Origin: CBDANW01 sp965197825
Lineage (GTDB): Bacteria > Acidobacteriota > Vicinamibacteria > Marinacidobacterales > DATDRI01
Assembly: GCA_965197825.1 (NCBI GenBank)
Contig: CBDANW010000003.1
Span: forward strand, 2,108,001 to 2,172,000
DNA: 64,000 nucleotides
Reading direction: 5' to 3'
Part shown: in pieces, positions 1-9,243 of the stretch
Position numbering within the stretch: the first letter of the stretch is position 1
Layout of the letters: each line of letters starts with the position of its first letter
Notes under the pieces: generated by a model
The model's input: only the letters and a program-made list of their open reading frames with translations
Database searches by the model: none
Told to the model about the DNA's origin: nothing
Program-made: the position numbers and the translations under genes

Positions 1-1
1 G

Positions 2-526
2 ATGGGTGCATCAGTGATCGCTGGCGTCAGCGTCCCGGACAAGAAGGAGTTTGCGACCGCCGCTGGCGCCGACCGAGTGCTCTGCTACGGTCGAGACGGC
101 GACAGTTACCGCACGTTCAAGACGGAGGTGAAGCAAGCGGCCACCGAGCTCGGCCACTCGGAGGGCGTCGACGTCGTGATCGACATGGTGCAGGGAGAGC
201 TCTTCGAGGCGGCGCTCATGTCGGTGATCCGACCGCTCGGACGGATCTGTCTCGTCGGCTTCACTGCGGGACAGAAGCCGATCCGCCCTGGGTTGTTACT
301 CATCAAGGAAGCGGCTGTCATCGGGAGCCTCTGGAGTGGATGGGCTGGTCGCCATCCGCGCGAGCATCAACAGAACGTGGCGGAGATCATCGACTTTTTG
401 GCGACCGGCCGGGTCCAGCCGCGTGTCAACCGGGTGTTTCCGCTCGAGAGTTTTCTTGAGGCGTTCGAGCTGTTCGAGAACAACCGTGGCAGGGGAAACA
501 CGGTCGTCAGCTTCGCTGAATCCTGA
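2..526 (+). CDS. MDR-family quinone oxidoreductase / alcohol dehydrogenase, C-terminal part
   Basis: The frame is open at the window edge, so the N-terminus lies outside. The 174 visible residues match the C-terminal half of medium-chain dehydrogenase/reductases of the NADPH:quinone-oxidoreductase type. They include the second half of the Rossmann fold (GVDVVIDMVQG, then PLGRICLVGFTAG) and the family tail EAFELFENNRGRGNTVV. Such enzymes reduce quinones, enals or related carbonyls with NAD(P)H in the cytoplasm. No zinc-ligand region is visible in this half. The stop codon is 12 bases before a family-A mobile element, so the gene itself seems to end naturally. The substrate cannot be told. Confidence 0.85.
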   Translation: MGASVIAGVSVPDKKEFATAAGADRVLCYGRDGDSYRTFKTEVKQAATELGHSEGVDVVIDMVQGELFEAALMSVIRPLGRICLVGFTAGQKPIRPGLLLIKEAAVIGSLWSGWAGRHPREHQQNVAEIIDFLATGRVQPRVNRVFPLESFLEAFELFENNRGRGNTVVSFAES

Positions 527-537
527 CGCCGCGCGCC

Positions 538-860
538 CCCGTCCTGTGCCAAAACTCGGCCCTTTTGAAATAGCCCATGGCTGTAATTTAATGCACCGTA
601 TAGTCTTAGTGTCATTTTACCAACACTTAATGGCGGAAGCACCCATGAGGTCTGTGTGAGCGGCAGGGCTGCCCGATCGAACAACGGTTGCCTGACCAAC
701 AGTAGGAATTGCACACGGTACGTCATGATGGATCCGAAGATAACACCCTCGGGCCAGACGATTGTAAAGGCCACGGCCCTTGGCACCATCGCAAAACACA
801 GACGCTAAGCTGCTGATTTATCGGCTATTTCAAGAGGGCCGAGTTTTGGCACAGGACGGG
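538..860. mobile_element. Family-A palindromic mini-element (copy 1 of 3)
   Basis: This 323-bp non-coding element has family-A ends in inverted orientation: CCCGTCCTGTGCCAAAACTC on the left and its reverse complement on the right, with about 35 matching bases. The right part carries the 5' leader of the family-A IS (parent at 6504-9319). A family-B end (core AACACTTAATGGCGGAAGCA, about 625-645) lies inside the left part. Two further copies are at 53093-53403 (inverted) and 59220-59521. There is no transposase, so it would depend on enzyme supplied by a full element. Confidence 0.75.
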
Positions 861-861
861 A

Positions 862-950
862 CCGGGCGCTGACCGGGGGCCGTGCGGGCGGCAGAAAAGA
901 GGCCACCCGAGAGGCCCGGAATCGAGGCCGGAGCTACCCCGGATTCCGTG
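862..950 (+). repeat. Fragment of repeat G
   Basis: About 90 bases match the end part of a repeat of about 320 bases found at 30886-31209 and 59791-60110 (shared core GAGGCCACCCGAGAGGCC). It is non-coding, and the join to the family-A element just before it is abrupt. Confidence 0.6.
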
Positions 951-979
951 AACAATCGCGACCAGTACAGCTGGATCGA

Positions 980-2230
980 CTAGAGTCCGTCTTCAGATTG
1001 CCCAGCAGATGATCTGGTGCTTAGTTCTTCATCGGCGCGGATGGCACTGGACTTACGGAACTCTTCTGCCTCCGGCTTGGTCACAAAAGTCACGGTGCCG
1101 TGACGCCTTTCGACTGCCGCCATGATTTCGTCAATAGTGACGCGGAAGTACTCACGTCGAAGGTTTATGCAATTAACCCTACGAGCAGCGAACTCCTCGT
1201 GCAGGGCATTCTCAAGTCTTGGAGCATCTTCGGAGTAAATCATTGCGTGAACGTCAAACCGAAACGGAACCGAAGCATCGCCTAACTCATTCACCCGCTC
1301 AAGTGGTTCGAGTCTTCTTGTCATTCCGATCTTGTAGATGCCCTCGCCGAACGAACCGACGTTCGACAGCACGTAGACGTGCCCTGACCTCGTGAGCTGG
1401 GCGCGTGCCATGCTCTTCGCCTTCCTGTCGACCGCCGCCCCAAGCTCCTGCTCCAGCTTCTGCACGAGGCCTTCAAGCTTCTTAACCTGAGCACCCGTGG
1501 CTTTGTCTAATTGGGCCCGTGCCTCCTCCAACGACTTGGCGTAGCGTTGCTCTTCTTCTTCTGCGTCACGGGATGCCTTTTCGATTTCTTTCTCTGCCCT
1601 TTGTTCTTCACGCATCCGCTCTCGAATTTCTCTCTGTTCCTCTTTCTCTTCGTAAAGTTTCTCTCTGTGTTCATGAACGAGATGTAGCTCCGCCAGCTTC
1701 TTCTGGAGGTACTCTTCAGCAATAGCGATTCTCTTCGTCGCTCCTAGCTTGTTGATAGCCTCGAAAGCCTTACTGGTTCGCTTTTCGATCCTTGCAACGT
1801 TGTCGTACCTAACCCTGGCGATTGCCGCATCGCAATCGCCATTGAACGCGCGCAACATCAGTTGCGAGTGTTCGGCCATCATCTGTCGGCCTTTCACGAG
1901 GCTGCCATCCACCACCCAGTTTCTCGGGCAGACTGTTGCAGATTTGTCTCGAATCATGGCCTTCTGTTCGTCTCGAATAGCATCGACGCGGTCAACATAC
2001 TCCTTGGAGGTTTCGAAACCATACCTCGGTTCATAGAATCCGAAAGACTGAATCTCGATCGCGTCCTCGACCGACTCTAGCTCCGCATGCAAACGAACAA
2101 TTTCTGCGCGTAGGGCTTCGGCTTCAACTCCTTGTACAGGAGCAACCTGTGGTAGCTCTCTGCCGCACTGAGCACAGAACCGAGCATTAGATTCTTGTTT
2201 CGCACCACAGTTCTCGCAGCAGTGAATCAT
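980..2230 (-). CDS. DUF4041/T5orf172 (GIY-YIG-like) protein with zinc ribbon
   Basis: This 416-residue protein has three recognisable parts. An N-terminal zinc ribbon (CENCG and CAQCG, residues 5-24) comes first. A long highly charged coiled coil (about residues 150-270) with a DUF4041-like region follows. A T5orf172/Mug113-type domain near residues 285-380 has GHVYVLSN, YKIGMTRR and an ERVNELGD block, as in GIY-YIG-related folds. Proteins of this build are found with phages and restriction loci; nuclease activity is inferred only. The start lies 9 bases after the reconstructed stop of the upstream gene (2240), so the two form an operon now separated by IS256 copy 1. The gene itself appears intact. 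Confidence 0.75.
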   Translation of the reverse strand: MIHCCENCGAKQESNARFCAQCGRELPQVAPVQGVEAEALRAEIVRLHAELESVEDAIEIQSFGFYEPRYGFETSKEYVDRVDAIRDEQKAMIRDKSATVCPRNWVVDGSLVKGRQMMAEHSQLMLRAFNGDCDAAIARVRYDNVARIEKRTSKAFEAINKLGATKRIAIAEEYLQKKLAELHLVHEHREKLYEEKEEQREIRERMREEQRAEKEIEKASRDAEEEEQRYAKSLEEARAQLDKATGAQVKKLEGLVQKLEQELGAAVDRKAKSMARAQLTRSGHVYVLSNVGSFGEGIYKIGMTRRLEPLERVNELGDASVPFRFDVHAMIYSEDAPRLENALHEEFAARRVNCINLRREYFRVTIDEIMAAVERRHGTVTFVTKPEAEEFRKSSAIRADEELSTRSSAGQSEDGL

Positions 2231-2326
2231 CGGTCCGCCTACTCGACTTGACCCACCCCTTCGCTAAGGTGCTGAATACAAGCGGCGGGGTCGATACGAT
2301 TAAGGTCGAAAGCTTCAAAGGTAACT

Positions 2327-3727
2327 GGTGATGTCTTAAGATTCCTGTCAAAGAAAAACGATGTATGGTTCCCCAAGCTCAAAACCCGTCCCCGTCATGG
2401 GGACAGAAAAGGAGAACCATACATCATGGGAAAGGTACTACCGAGTCAGCGATTGCTCAAGCAGTTCGAGGAACAACTGGTATTTGGGGAGATGAATCTC
2501 TCGGAGATCGTCCGGTCGGGAGCTCAGATGATGCTTCAATATGCGTTGGAGCGCGAGGTGACGGAGGCGTTGGGTCGAAACTACTATGAGAACGCTCCGG
2601 CAACGACGAAGGAGAAGGGACGACGCAACGGGTATGAGTCGCATCGGGTCCTCACGGGCGAGGGAGCGGTAACGGTGCAAGTGCCGCGGGTACGAGAAAC
2701 AGAGAAGGTGTTTCAGTCAAAGATTCTCGACGCCTACGTGAGCCGGACCGAGAAACTCGATGAACTGATCGCGCGGATGTACGTCCACGGGATGTCGACG
2801 CGTGACATTGAGGCGACGTTCGCGGACGTGCTGAGCGGCACGGGTGTCTCGAAGTCGGTGGTGAGCCGGGTCACACGGTGTCTGTCGGAGGATTTCGAGG
2901 CGTTTCGAAAACGGGATCTCTCGAACGAGAAGCTGTTGTATCTCGAGCTCGACGGCACGTACCTGCGCTACCACCAAGGAGCGGAGAGAAAAGAGCCCAT
3001 CCTCGTTGCGACCGGCTATCGCGCTGATGGGACGCGAGTTCTTCTTCATATCGGTGTCGGCAACCGAGAATCCTACGAGAACTGGAAGGGGTTCTTGCAG
3101 GAGATAGTGGCCCGAGGAATGAGGGAGCCGTTGCTCATCGTGACGGACGGGAATCCTGGAGTGCTCAAAGCGATCGCAGAGGTCTTCCCTCGAAGCCTCA
3201 AGCAACGTTGCCAGAAGCACCGCCTCGAGAACATCCTGGGCAAGGCTCCGAAGGAAGTGCGCGACGAACTCAAGGCGGCCATCCTTGAGTCGTTCCATGC
3301 GAACAGCTACGAGCAAGGGCTGAAGAAGGGTCGGGAGGTGATCGCTCGGTACCGTCAACGATTCCCGAGCGCGATGAAGTGCATGGAAGAGACCCTCGAA
3401 GCGTGTCTTCAGGCGCTACGCCTTCCTGCGGCGCATCACAAAAGGCTTCGCACGTCGAATCTACTTGAGCGCACGTTCGGAGAGCACAAACGTCGCACAA
3501 AGGTCATTCCTCACTTCTTCACCGAGGAGGCCGCGATGAAACTCTCGTTCGCTGTGCTCTTGGCCGTCGCAAACAAATGGCGCGGCGTGAGGATGGATGT
3601 CTTCGCCGCTAGGAAAGTCGAGGAGCTTCGCAACGAGCTTCTCCCGCAAGGCACGTCGGAGGAATCAGCAGCTTAACCGAGCGCGGGGAACCGTACGGAG
3701 ATTTGACAGGAAAATTAAGACTTGACC
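2327..3727 (+). mobile_element. IS256-family element, copy 1 (1401 bp)
   Basis: The ends are 26-bp imperfect inverted repeats (GGTGATGTCTTAAGATTCCT on the left; GGTCAAGTCTTAATTTTCCT as reverse complement of the right; 22 of 26 match). It is flanked by the direct repeat AGGTAACT at 2319-2326 and 3728-3735. It has one more A than the other copies in its leader, which shifts the upstream extended frame and supports the MGKVLPSQ start for the whole family. Confidence 0.95.
2426..3676 (+). CDS. IS256-family (Mutator) transposase, copy 1
   Basis: This 416-residue transposase cuts and pastes its own element. The DDE residues are seen in LELDGTYLRY, IVTDGNPGVL and LERTFGEHKRR. The C-x2-H-type block CQKHRLENIL is typical of the family. 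The ATG is preceded by AAAGGAG at about 11 bases. It is almost identical to the four other copies, with differences such as I instead of M in FLQEIVARG, which implies recent spread. Confidence 0.97.
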   Translation: MGKVLPSQRLLKQFEEQLVFGEMNLSEIVRSGAQMMLQYALEREVTEALGRNYYENAPATTKEKGRRNGYESHRVLTGEGAVTVQVPRVRETEKVFQSKILDAYVSRTEKLDELIARMYVHGMSTRDIEATFADVLSGTGVSKSVVSRVTRCLSEDFEAFRKRDLSNEKLLYLELDGTYLRYHQGAERKEPILVATGYRADGTRVLLHIGVGNRESYENWKGFLQEIVARGMREPLLIVTDGNPGVLKAIAEVFPRSLKQRCQKHRLENILGKAPKEVRDELKAAILESFHANSYEQGLKKGREVIARYRQRFPSAMKCMEETLEACLQALRLPAAHHKRLRTSNLLERTFGEHKRRTKVIPHFFTEEAAMKLSFAVLLAVANKWRGVRMDVFAARKVEELRNELLPQGTSEESAA

Positions 3728-4844
3728 AGGTAACTCTGTCTGCAAGAACTGAACGAAGGCGTTGGTGGGAATCGTTTCCAGTCACCCTATCGACGCTGGT
3801 CACCCAGCCATTGAGAAGTACTCCCTTAACTGTGCCAATATAGCAGGCCTCGATAATTTCATGGATCGTTCTCAGGACGAGTTGGTCTAGGATCGATTCA
3901 TAAAGCGCGTCGGCTTCCTTCTTCTTGAGCGGGATTGGTTCTGCGCTATTGTCACGAGAGACGAACTTGTACCCGGCTGTTGTAGGGGTTGTCTCTACGG
4001 CAGGAAGCTCAAGATCAACGACTACGAACCTTAATTCCTCATCGAACTCGACCTTGTTGCTTATCACCACCCAGTCCGGATAATGCGACCTCTCGAGAAC
4101 GCGGGAGCAGTACTCGACAATTGCGGATACCTCTCCAGCTTCGAAAACCCGTCTAAACTCGGCAAGCGCCTTGTTTGAACGCTTCTGTTCATTAAGGAAC
4201 TGCGTCTTGTCGCTCTCGTATTGTTGTCGAGCGTCTTCCCTTGCCTTTTCGTATTGGCGTACGGCCTCCTTCCAGTCTTCCTGCGCCTTCGCTTCCGCTT
4301 CTAGGTGAAGGCTTTCCTGCTTCTCGCACGCATCCTCCCACTTTCGAAGGCGACCTCGCAGTAACCACCCAAGACCGGGCTTAGGTGGAAGGACAAGGTC
4401 TCTGGATGCTGGCCTCTGCGGACGATCTGGGAACGAGAACGCCTTAAATTGTCGCGTATCGCGCTCCGCGTCCCAATCGAGGCGATCGTCAACCGCAAGG
4501 GTTGCCGCAAGAAGCCCCTCGGCCTCGGTAATGGTCTGCTTCGCCTCCGTGTCGAGGCGTTGCGCCTCGGCTTGGCCTTGTTCCTTTGCATCGCGTTTGC
4601 CGCCAACTATTCGTTTTCTGATTTCTTGTTCAGCCCAAGTCCCCACGACTTGCCGTACTTTGGATTCCAACTCATCCGTGGTCTTGGCTTTGACCGTTTG
4701 TCGCTTGTTCAGATACTCATTCTCGACCTCGGCCTCGTAAATTGGAGCAGACCGCCGGTTTCCAGCCGGTGTGTCCCAATTCGCCGTTGCCTCAACAACG
4801 AGCTTCCTCGATTCAACTTCTTTGCGAATCTTAGATTCATCCAC

Positions 4845-5141
4845 GGTAAACCTCTCTACCTAGAATTTTGCTTCCTCCGTCGAAAGACTCCCGCGCCCGC
4901 GTCCCAACCTGTTCGTCGATGCCGCACGAAGGAAAGTGCGGACGCGAACCCTGCGACCGACGACAGCTGCCAATGCAGCCACCGTCGCCACGGTCGTCGA
5001 GCCGTAGATCAATAATCTTATCGAAGGGTTCAGCGATACTCAAGCCTTCCACCACGTAGACGGTAAGGATGTGGCTGGTTCCTTGCACAGTTCCAACTCA
5101 ACGAGCAAGTAGACGATAGCGGCCTGTTGGTTACGCCGGAC
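4845..5141. other. Intergenic stretch, no confident gene
   Basis: An 83-codon minus-strand frame (4837-5088) overlaps the start of the downstream gene by 8 bases, but it lacks a recognisable family and a convincing ribosome site. It is left unannotated. The stretch probably carries the promoter of the split coiled-coil gene and ends at a family-A end. Confidence 0.4.
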
Positions 5142-5225
5142 CCCGTCCTGTGCCAAAACTCGGCCCTTTTGAAATAGGCCATAAATCAGTAGCTTAGTGT
5201 CTGTGTTTGCGGCCGTGCCAAGGGC
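5142..5225 (+). repeat. Solo family-A end
   Basis: CCCGTCCTGTGCCAAAACTC followed by the usual inner block (AAATCAGTAGCTTAGTGTCT). It is truncated after about 84 bases by a family-C end. Confidence 0.8.
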
Positions 5226-5322
5226 CGAGCGCGAACAAACGACGAAATCATGCAGGCATGGTCCCGGCAGAGCGGAGACCGATCAAGTTCGGGGCGTGCG
5301 GATGAATAAATAGAAGACACAA
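5226..5322 (-). repeat. Solo family-C end
   Basis: About 97 bases running from GCGCGAACAAACGACGAAAT to the terminal GATGAATAAATAGAAGGCAC. The same block is seen at 50160-50262 and, inverted, at 21602-21700, where it leads into an rve transposase N-terminus. Family C is therefore the end of an rve-type IS. Confidence 0.7.
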
Positions 5323-5412
5323 CCAACGCCGGTTCGCATCCCGGGGCCACGCCAGATCAGGTATTCTCTCGCTCAATTTGACGTACGACGCGCAGCATGC
5401 GACAGTATTGCC

Positions 5413-5688
5413 GTGCTCAAATCGGTGCGACATCGAGCGTTGAAACGAGCGGTTCGCGGTGACCACAGCAGCCTTCCGCAGGAACACGCGGCGCGAATTG
5501 TGCGCATCTTGAGGGAACTGGACATCGCCATCACCCCCCGAGACATGGCCTTGCCGGGTTACCGGCTGCACAAGCTGAAGGGTAAGCTTGCCGGCTACTG
5601 GTCCGTACGGGTGTCGGCGAACTGGCGAATCCTGTTCCGCATGGAGGACGGCGACGTGTTCGACGTTGACTTGACCGATTATCACTAA
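5413..5688 (+). CDS. higB: HigB-type toxin (RelE/ParE superfamily mRNA interferase)
   Basis: The 91 residues match HigB toxins: an N-terminal LKSVRHRALKRA, a central ALPGYRLHKLKG, and the RelE-fold core YWSVRVSANWRILFRMEDGDV. HigB proteins cleave mRNA at the ribosome. The start is GTG; no ATG exists further in that would keep the N-terminal block. The antitoxin follows 17 bases downstream, giving the toxin-first order typical of higBA. The length equals the family norm, so it looks intact. Confidence 0.9.
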   Translation: MLKSVRHRALKRAVRGDHSSLPQEHAARIVRILRELDIAITPRDMALPGYRLHKLKGKLAGYWSVRVSANWRILFRMEDGDVFDVDLTDYH

Positions 5689-5705
5689 CCATTAGGAGGA
5701 ACAAC

Positions 5706-6017
5706 ATGAGCATGATGGGCGATAAGATCGTGGCCAACATCCACCCCGGCGAAGCATTGCGGGAAGATTGTCTGAAGGCCGAAGGGTTGACCGTGACCGC
5801 CGCAGCCGAGAAATTGGGCGTGGCCCGCACGACGCTGGACCGCGTGCTCAACGGCCGTGGCGGAATCTCGGCCGACATGGCTTTGCGCTTCGAGGCGGCC
5901 GGCTGGTCGAATGCCGATTTCTGGATGCGGTACCAAGCCAGTTACGATTTGGCGAACGCACGAATGAGAGCGCGCAAACGTGCCGAGGCGGTCGGCGCAG
6001 AGACTCAGCTAGGCTAA
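5706..6017 (+). CDS. higA: HigA-type antitoxin (XRE helix-turn-helix)
   Basis: The 103 residues begin with the HigA signature IHPGEALREDCL. A helix-turn-helix follows at about residues 25-60 (LTVTAAAEKLGVARTTLDRV), then the family block ALRFEAAGWSNADFWMRYQ. It neutralises the preceding HigB and is expected to repress the operon promoter. AGGAGG lies 7 bases before the ATG. No operator could be picked out upstream of higB with confidence. Confidence 0.92.
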   Translation: MSMMGDKIVANIHPGEALREDCLKAEGLTVTAAAEKLGVARTTLDRVLNGRGGISADMALRFEAAGWSNADFWMRYQASYDLANARMRARKRAEAVGAETQLG

Positions 6018-6063
6018 CTTAGAGAGTGGTACCACTCGGAGGGGAAAGCTCGAATTGACCTGA

Positions 6064-6461
6064 CCCCGTCCTGTGCCAAGACTCGCCCAGCCGGCATCGA
6101 CGAAAGAACTGCGTCTATCGAAATCAGGCAAAACTCTAGCACGCGAACAGGTTACGCGGCGGCCGCCAACACTTGACTGCGGAAGCACCCATCGGTGCAT
6201 CGGTTGCGTGACCTTCATCATTATTATAGTCGGCACCCTGAGCAGCAGCGGGGGAACCGTCCGGCGCAGCAGGCTTCTGGTCAGGCTCCATCGTTGTCCT
6301 CCGCCGTGATTCGGCCACGGGTGCTCCGCGATAGGCGGGGCGGACACGGACTCTATGCAGTCGGACGCGAATGCCCAAACTCGTCTACTGGATGACCCGC
6401 CGCCAATAGCGCCTTCTGAATACTCCGCAGAACATCGGGTGCTTTCAGCATTTCGCTTGTG
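6064..6461. repeat. Composite repeat: family-A tip, family-B end and phage-terminase tail
   Basis: A block of about 400 bases shared with 52791-53092 and 57442-57812. From left to right it holds the outer tip of a family-A end, a family-B end (reverse complement of GGTGCTTCCGCAGTCAAGTG), and the first 30 or so codons of a small unknown gene on the minus strand. At its right edge is the last part of the terminase-small-subunit-like gene (compare 57731-58354). Non-functional copy. Confidence 0.65.
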
Positions 6462-6503
6462 CCTTCTATTCATTCATCCGGGCGCCCCGAACTTGATTAG
6501 TCT
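6462..6503 (+). repeat. Family-C end, cut by the family-A IS
   Basis: It begins TGTGCCTTCTATTCATTCAT and stops where the family-A IS begins, so the A element inserted into an older C end. Confidence 0.6.
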
Positions 6504-6734
6504 CCCGTCCTGTGCCAAAACTCGGCCCTTTTGAAATAGGCCATAAATCAGCAACTTAGTGTCTGTGTTTGCGACCGGGCCAAGGGCCGTGGGCTTTACA
6601 ATCGTCTTGGGCGGGCGGGTCGTCACCATGCAGATGACCACCTAGTCGAGAGCGAATATCGAAGCATGTTCCTGAAGCTGTTTCCACGCTACGCCGGTCG
6701 AGCCCGCCGAGGGGCTACCGTCGCCGGCGACCAT

Positions 6735-7781
6735 CTACGCGGCACGGCAGTAGTAGTTGAGAATGCCCCCAAGTCGCTCTCGCGACACGATGGGGCCAGC
6801 GTCATTCGCGCTTGCCGGCAGAGGTGTGAGGAGCTCGTTGCCGAGACCTTGGTGGTTCCGTTCTGTGTGATAGTGCACTACGTATTCGGTTACCGCTGTG
6901 CGCAGGTGTCGCTCACTGAGAGGTACGAAGCGGTCGAGACACTCTCGACGTATGGAGAGAACGAATCTTTCCGCATATGCGTTCAGATTCGGACTATTGG
7001 CGGGAAGGCGGAGGGGCTTCACACCTGAATCTCTCAAGAGCCCACGTACCGCCTCGGTGAATAGTGGGTCCCGGTCGTGGATGAGGTATCGCTTGCCAAG
7101 GAGGAACCCATCCCACATGTCCGTGAGGTTTCTTGCCACCTGCTTCATCCACTCCCCGTTGGGGTCCGAGGTCATCCTACCGATGCACACGCAGCGAGTG
7201 GCGATATCGATGACAAACAGGACATGGTAGCGGACGAGCCCGAACGGGTTCACCACCTCGACGGTGAACAGGTCTGTCGCAGCGATAGCGCCCCAATGAG
7301 CCTTGATGAAGGTGCTCCACGACATGCTCTTGCCCCGCTCTGGGGCTGGCGCGATACCGTGCTCGGCGAGGAGCCTCTTGATGGTGTTGCGTCCGAGTTC
7401 ATGTCCGAGGTTCTTGAGTGCACCCCGCAGGCGCGTATATCCCCACGTCGGGTTCTCCTGCGCCACGCGCACAATGAGCTCACGGATGTCCTTCGCCGTC
7501 GGAGGTCGGCCTGGGCTCCGGTTCTTGCTGCTATCGTACTTGGCTGCGATGAGGCAGCGGTACCAACGCAGGAGCGTAGCGGGTGTGGCAACCGACGCAA
7601 TCTGGGCCAGCGCCTCGCGGCCCAAAGCCTGGGCCTTGACGGCGAGCCTGAGACGCTTGCCCCGAAGCCCGGCTCGGAGCACACGGTTCTCCTCTTGCAG
7701 GTAGTCGATCACATCCTGCTGCTGGCGGTTGACCCAGCCAGCCAGAACGAGCAGTAGGAATTGCACGTGGTAGGTCATCAT
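6735..7781 (-). CDS. rve-type (integrase-core) transposase of family A
   Basis: The 348-residue protein starts [13 protein letters not shown] coiled region ([17 protein letters not shown]) and a helix-turn-helix region (residues 60-130, with the linker GRPPTAKDI) follow. The rve core has the acidic triad in [19 protein letters not shown] and [13 protein letters not shown]. The start was chosen because the inner block of family-A ends always carries this ATG; the further upstream codons belong to the IS end. It probably supplies transposition for the A-type mini-elements. Exact IS family (IS481-like or IS3-like) is not certain. Confidence 0.85.
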   Translation of the reverse strand: MMTYHVQFLLLVLAGWVNRQQQDVIDYLQEENRVLRAGLRGKRLRLAVKAQALGREALAQIASVATPATLLRWYRCLIAAKYDSSKNRSPGRPPTAKDIRELIVRVAQENPTWGYTRLRGALKNLGHELGRNTIKRLLAEHGIAPAPERGKSMSWSTFIKAHWGAIAATDLFTVEVVNPFGLVRYHVLFVIDIATRCVCIGRMTSDPNGEWMKQVARNLTDMWDGFLLGKRYLIHDRDPLFTEAVRGLLRDSGVKPLRLPANSPNLNAYAERFVLSIRRECLDRFVPLSERHLRTAVTEYVVHYHTERNHQGLGNELLTPLPASANDAGPIVSRERLGGILNYYCRAA

Positions 7782-7843
7782 GGAGCTGAAGATAACACCC
7801 TCGGGCCAGACGATTGTAAAGCCCACGGCCCACGGCCCGGTCG

Positions 7844-9243
7844 GGTGATGTCTTAAGATTCCTGTCAAAGAAAAACGATGTATGGTTCCCCAAGCTCAAA
7901 CCCGTCCCCGTCATGGGGACAGAAAAGGAGAACCATACATCATGGGAAAGGTACTACCGAGTCAGCGATTGCTCAAGCAGTTCGAGGAACAACTGGTATT
8001 TGGGGAGATGAATCTCTCGGAGATCGTCCGGTCGGGAGCTCAGATGATGCTTCAATATGCGTTGGAGCGCGAGGTGACGGAGGCGTTGGGTCGAAACTAC
8101 TATGAGAACGCTCCGGCAACGACGAAGGAGAAGGGACGACGCAACGGGTATGAGTCGCATCGGGTCCTCACGGGCGAGGGAGCGGTAACGGTGCAAGTGC
8201 CGCGGGTACGAGAAACAGAGAAGGTGTTTCAGTCAAAGATTCTCGACGCCTACGTGAGCCGGACCGAGAAACTCGATGAACTGATCGCGCGGATGTACGT
8301 CCACGGGATGTCGACGCGTGACATTGAGGCGACGTTCGCGGACGTGCTGAGCGGCACGGGTGTCTCGAAGTCGGTGGTGAGCCGGGTCACACGGTGTCTG
8401 TCGGAGGATTTCGAGGCGTTTCGAAAATGGGATCTCTCGAACGAGAAGCTGTTGTATCTCGAGCTCGACGGCACGTACCTGCGCTACCACCAAGGAGCGG
8501 AGAGGAAAGAGCCCATCCTCGTTGCGACCGGCTATCGCGCTGATGGGACGCGAGTTCTTCTTCATATCGGTGTCGGCAACCGAGAATCCTACGAGAACTG
8601 GAAGGGGTTCTTGCAGGAGATGGTGGCCCGAGGAATGAGGGAGCCGTTGCTCATCGTGACGGACGGGAATCCTGGAGTGCTCAAAGCGATCGCAGAGGTC
8701 TTCCCTCGAAGCCTCAAGCAACGTTGCCAGAAGCACCGCCTCGAGAACATCCTGGGCAAGGCTCCGAAGGAAGTGCGCGACGAACTCAAGGCGGCCATCC
8801 TTGAGTCGTTCCATGCGAACAGCTACGAGCAAGGGCTGAAGAAGGGTCGGGAGGTGATCGCTCGGTACCGTCAACGATTCCCGAGCGCGATGAAGTGCAT
8901 GGAAGAGACCCTCGAAGCGTGTCTTCAGGCGCTACGCCTTCCTGCGGCGCATCACAAAAGGCTTCGCACGTCGAATCTACTTGAGCGCACGTTCGGAGAG
9001 CACAAACGTCGCACAAAGGTCATTCCTCACTTCTTCACCGAGGAGGCCGCGATGAAACTCTCGTTCGCTGTGCTCTTGGCCGTCGCAAACAAATGGCACG
9101 GCGTGAGGATGGATGTCTTCGCCGCTAGGAAAGTCGAGGAGCTTCGCAACGAGCTTCTCCCGCAAGGCACGTCGGAGGAATCAGCAGCTTAACCGAGCGC
9201 GGGGAACCGTACGGAGATTTGACAGGAAAATTAAGACTTGACC
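7844..9243 (+). mobile_element. IS256-family element, copy 2 (1400 bp)
   Basis: It has the same 26-bp inverted ends as copy 1 and is flanked by the 8-bp direct repeat CCCGGTCG at 7836-7843 and 9244-9251. It sits in the leader of the family-A IS, between that element's end and its transposase start. Confidence 0.95.
7942..9192 (+). CDS. IS256-family transposase, copy 2
   Basis: This 416-residue Mutator-type transposase has the same DDE blocks as copy 1 (2426-3676). Differences are few, for example W for R in FRKWDLSNEK and H for R in NKWHGVRM. A longer in-frame start 20 codons upstream (7882) is not used in copy 1 because of a one-base shift, so the ATG at 7942 after AAAGGAG is preferred. Confidence 0.96.
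   Translation: MGKVLPSQRLLKQFEEQLVFGEMNLSEIVRSGAQMMLQYALEREVTEALGRNYYENAPATTKEKGRRNGYESHRVLTGEGAVTVQVPRVRETEKVFQSKILDAYVSRTEKLDELIARMYVHGMSTRDIEATFADVLSGTGVSKSVVSRVTRCLSEDFEAFRKWDLSNEKLLYLELDGTYLRYHQGAERKEPILVATGYRADGTRVLLHIGVGNRESYENWKGFLQEMVARGMREPLLIVTDGNPGVLKAIAEVFPRSLKQRCQKHRLENILGKAPKEVRDELKAAILESFHANSYEQGLKKGREVIARYRQRFPSAMKCMEETLEACLQALRLPAAHHKRLRTSNLLERTFGEHKRRTKVIPHFFTEEAAMKLSFAVLLAVANKWHGVRMDVFAARKVEELRNELLPQGTSEESAA

Larger units (their letters stand above)
2240..4844 (-). pseudogene. Restriction-associated coiled-coil protein, split by IS256 copy 1
   Basis: The 5' part (3728-4844, GTG start with AGAGG eight bases upstream) encodes about 372 residues. They include a coiled coil and a C-terminal region (LNGWVTSVDRVTG, then RLRSVLADRVT) resembling proteins annotated as restriction endonucleases next to Mrr-type genes. 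IS256 copy 1 sits at 2327-3727, flanked by the 8-bp duplication AGGTAACT. If the IS and one duplication are removed, the frame continues as FEAFDLNRIDPAACIQHL to a TAG at 2240-2242. The reading frame is therefore otherwise intact and only the insertion breaks it. As it stands the product ends in IS sequence. Function is unproven; pairing with the GIY-YIG-like gene suggests one defence module. Confidence 0.7.

Noticed and set aside
2717..3358. 213-codon minus-strand frame inside IS256, repeated in all five copies
   Set aside because: Antisense shadow of the transposase. It is conserved only because the copies are near-identical, with no family match or ribosome site.
4837..5088. 83-codon minus-strand frame before the split coiled-coil gene
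   Set aside because: No family, poor codon pattern and no good ribosome site.
7077..7757. 226-codon plus-strand frame opposite the family-A transposase
   Set aside because: Antisense shadow of the rve transposase.
7882..7941. 20-codon N-terminal extension of the IS256 transposase in copies 2, 4 and 5
   Set aside because: Out of frame in copy 1 and changed in copy 3. The AAAGGAG site fits the inner ATG.
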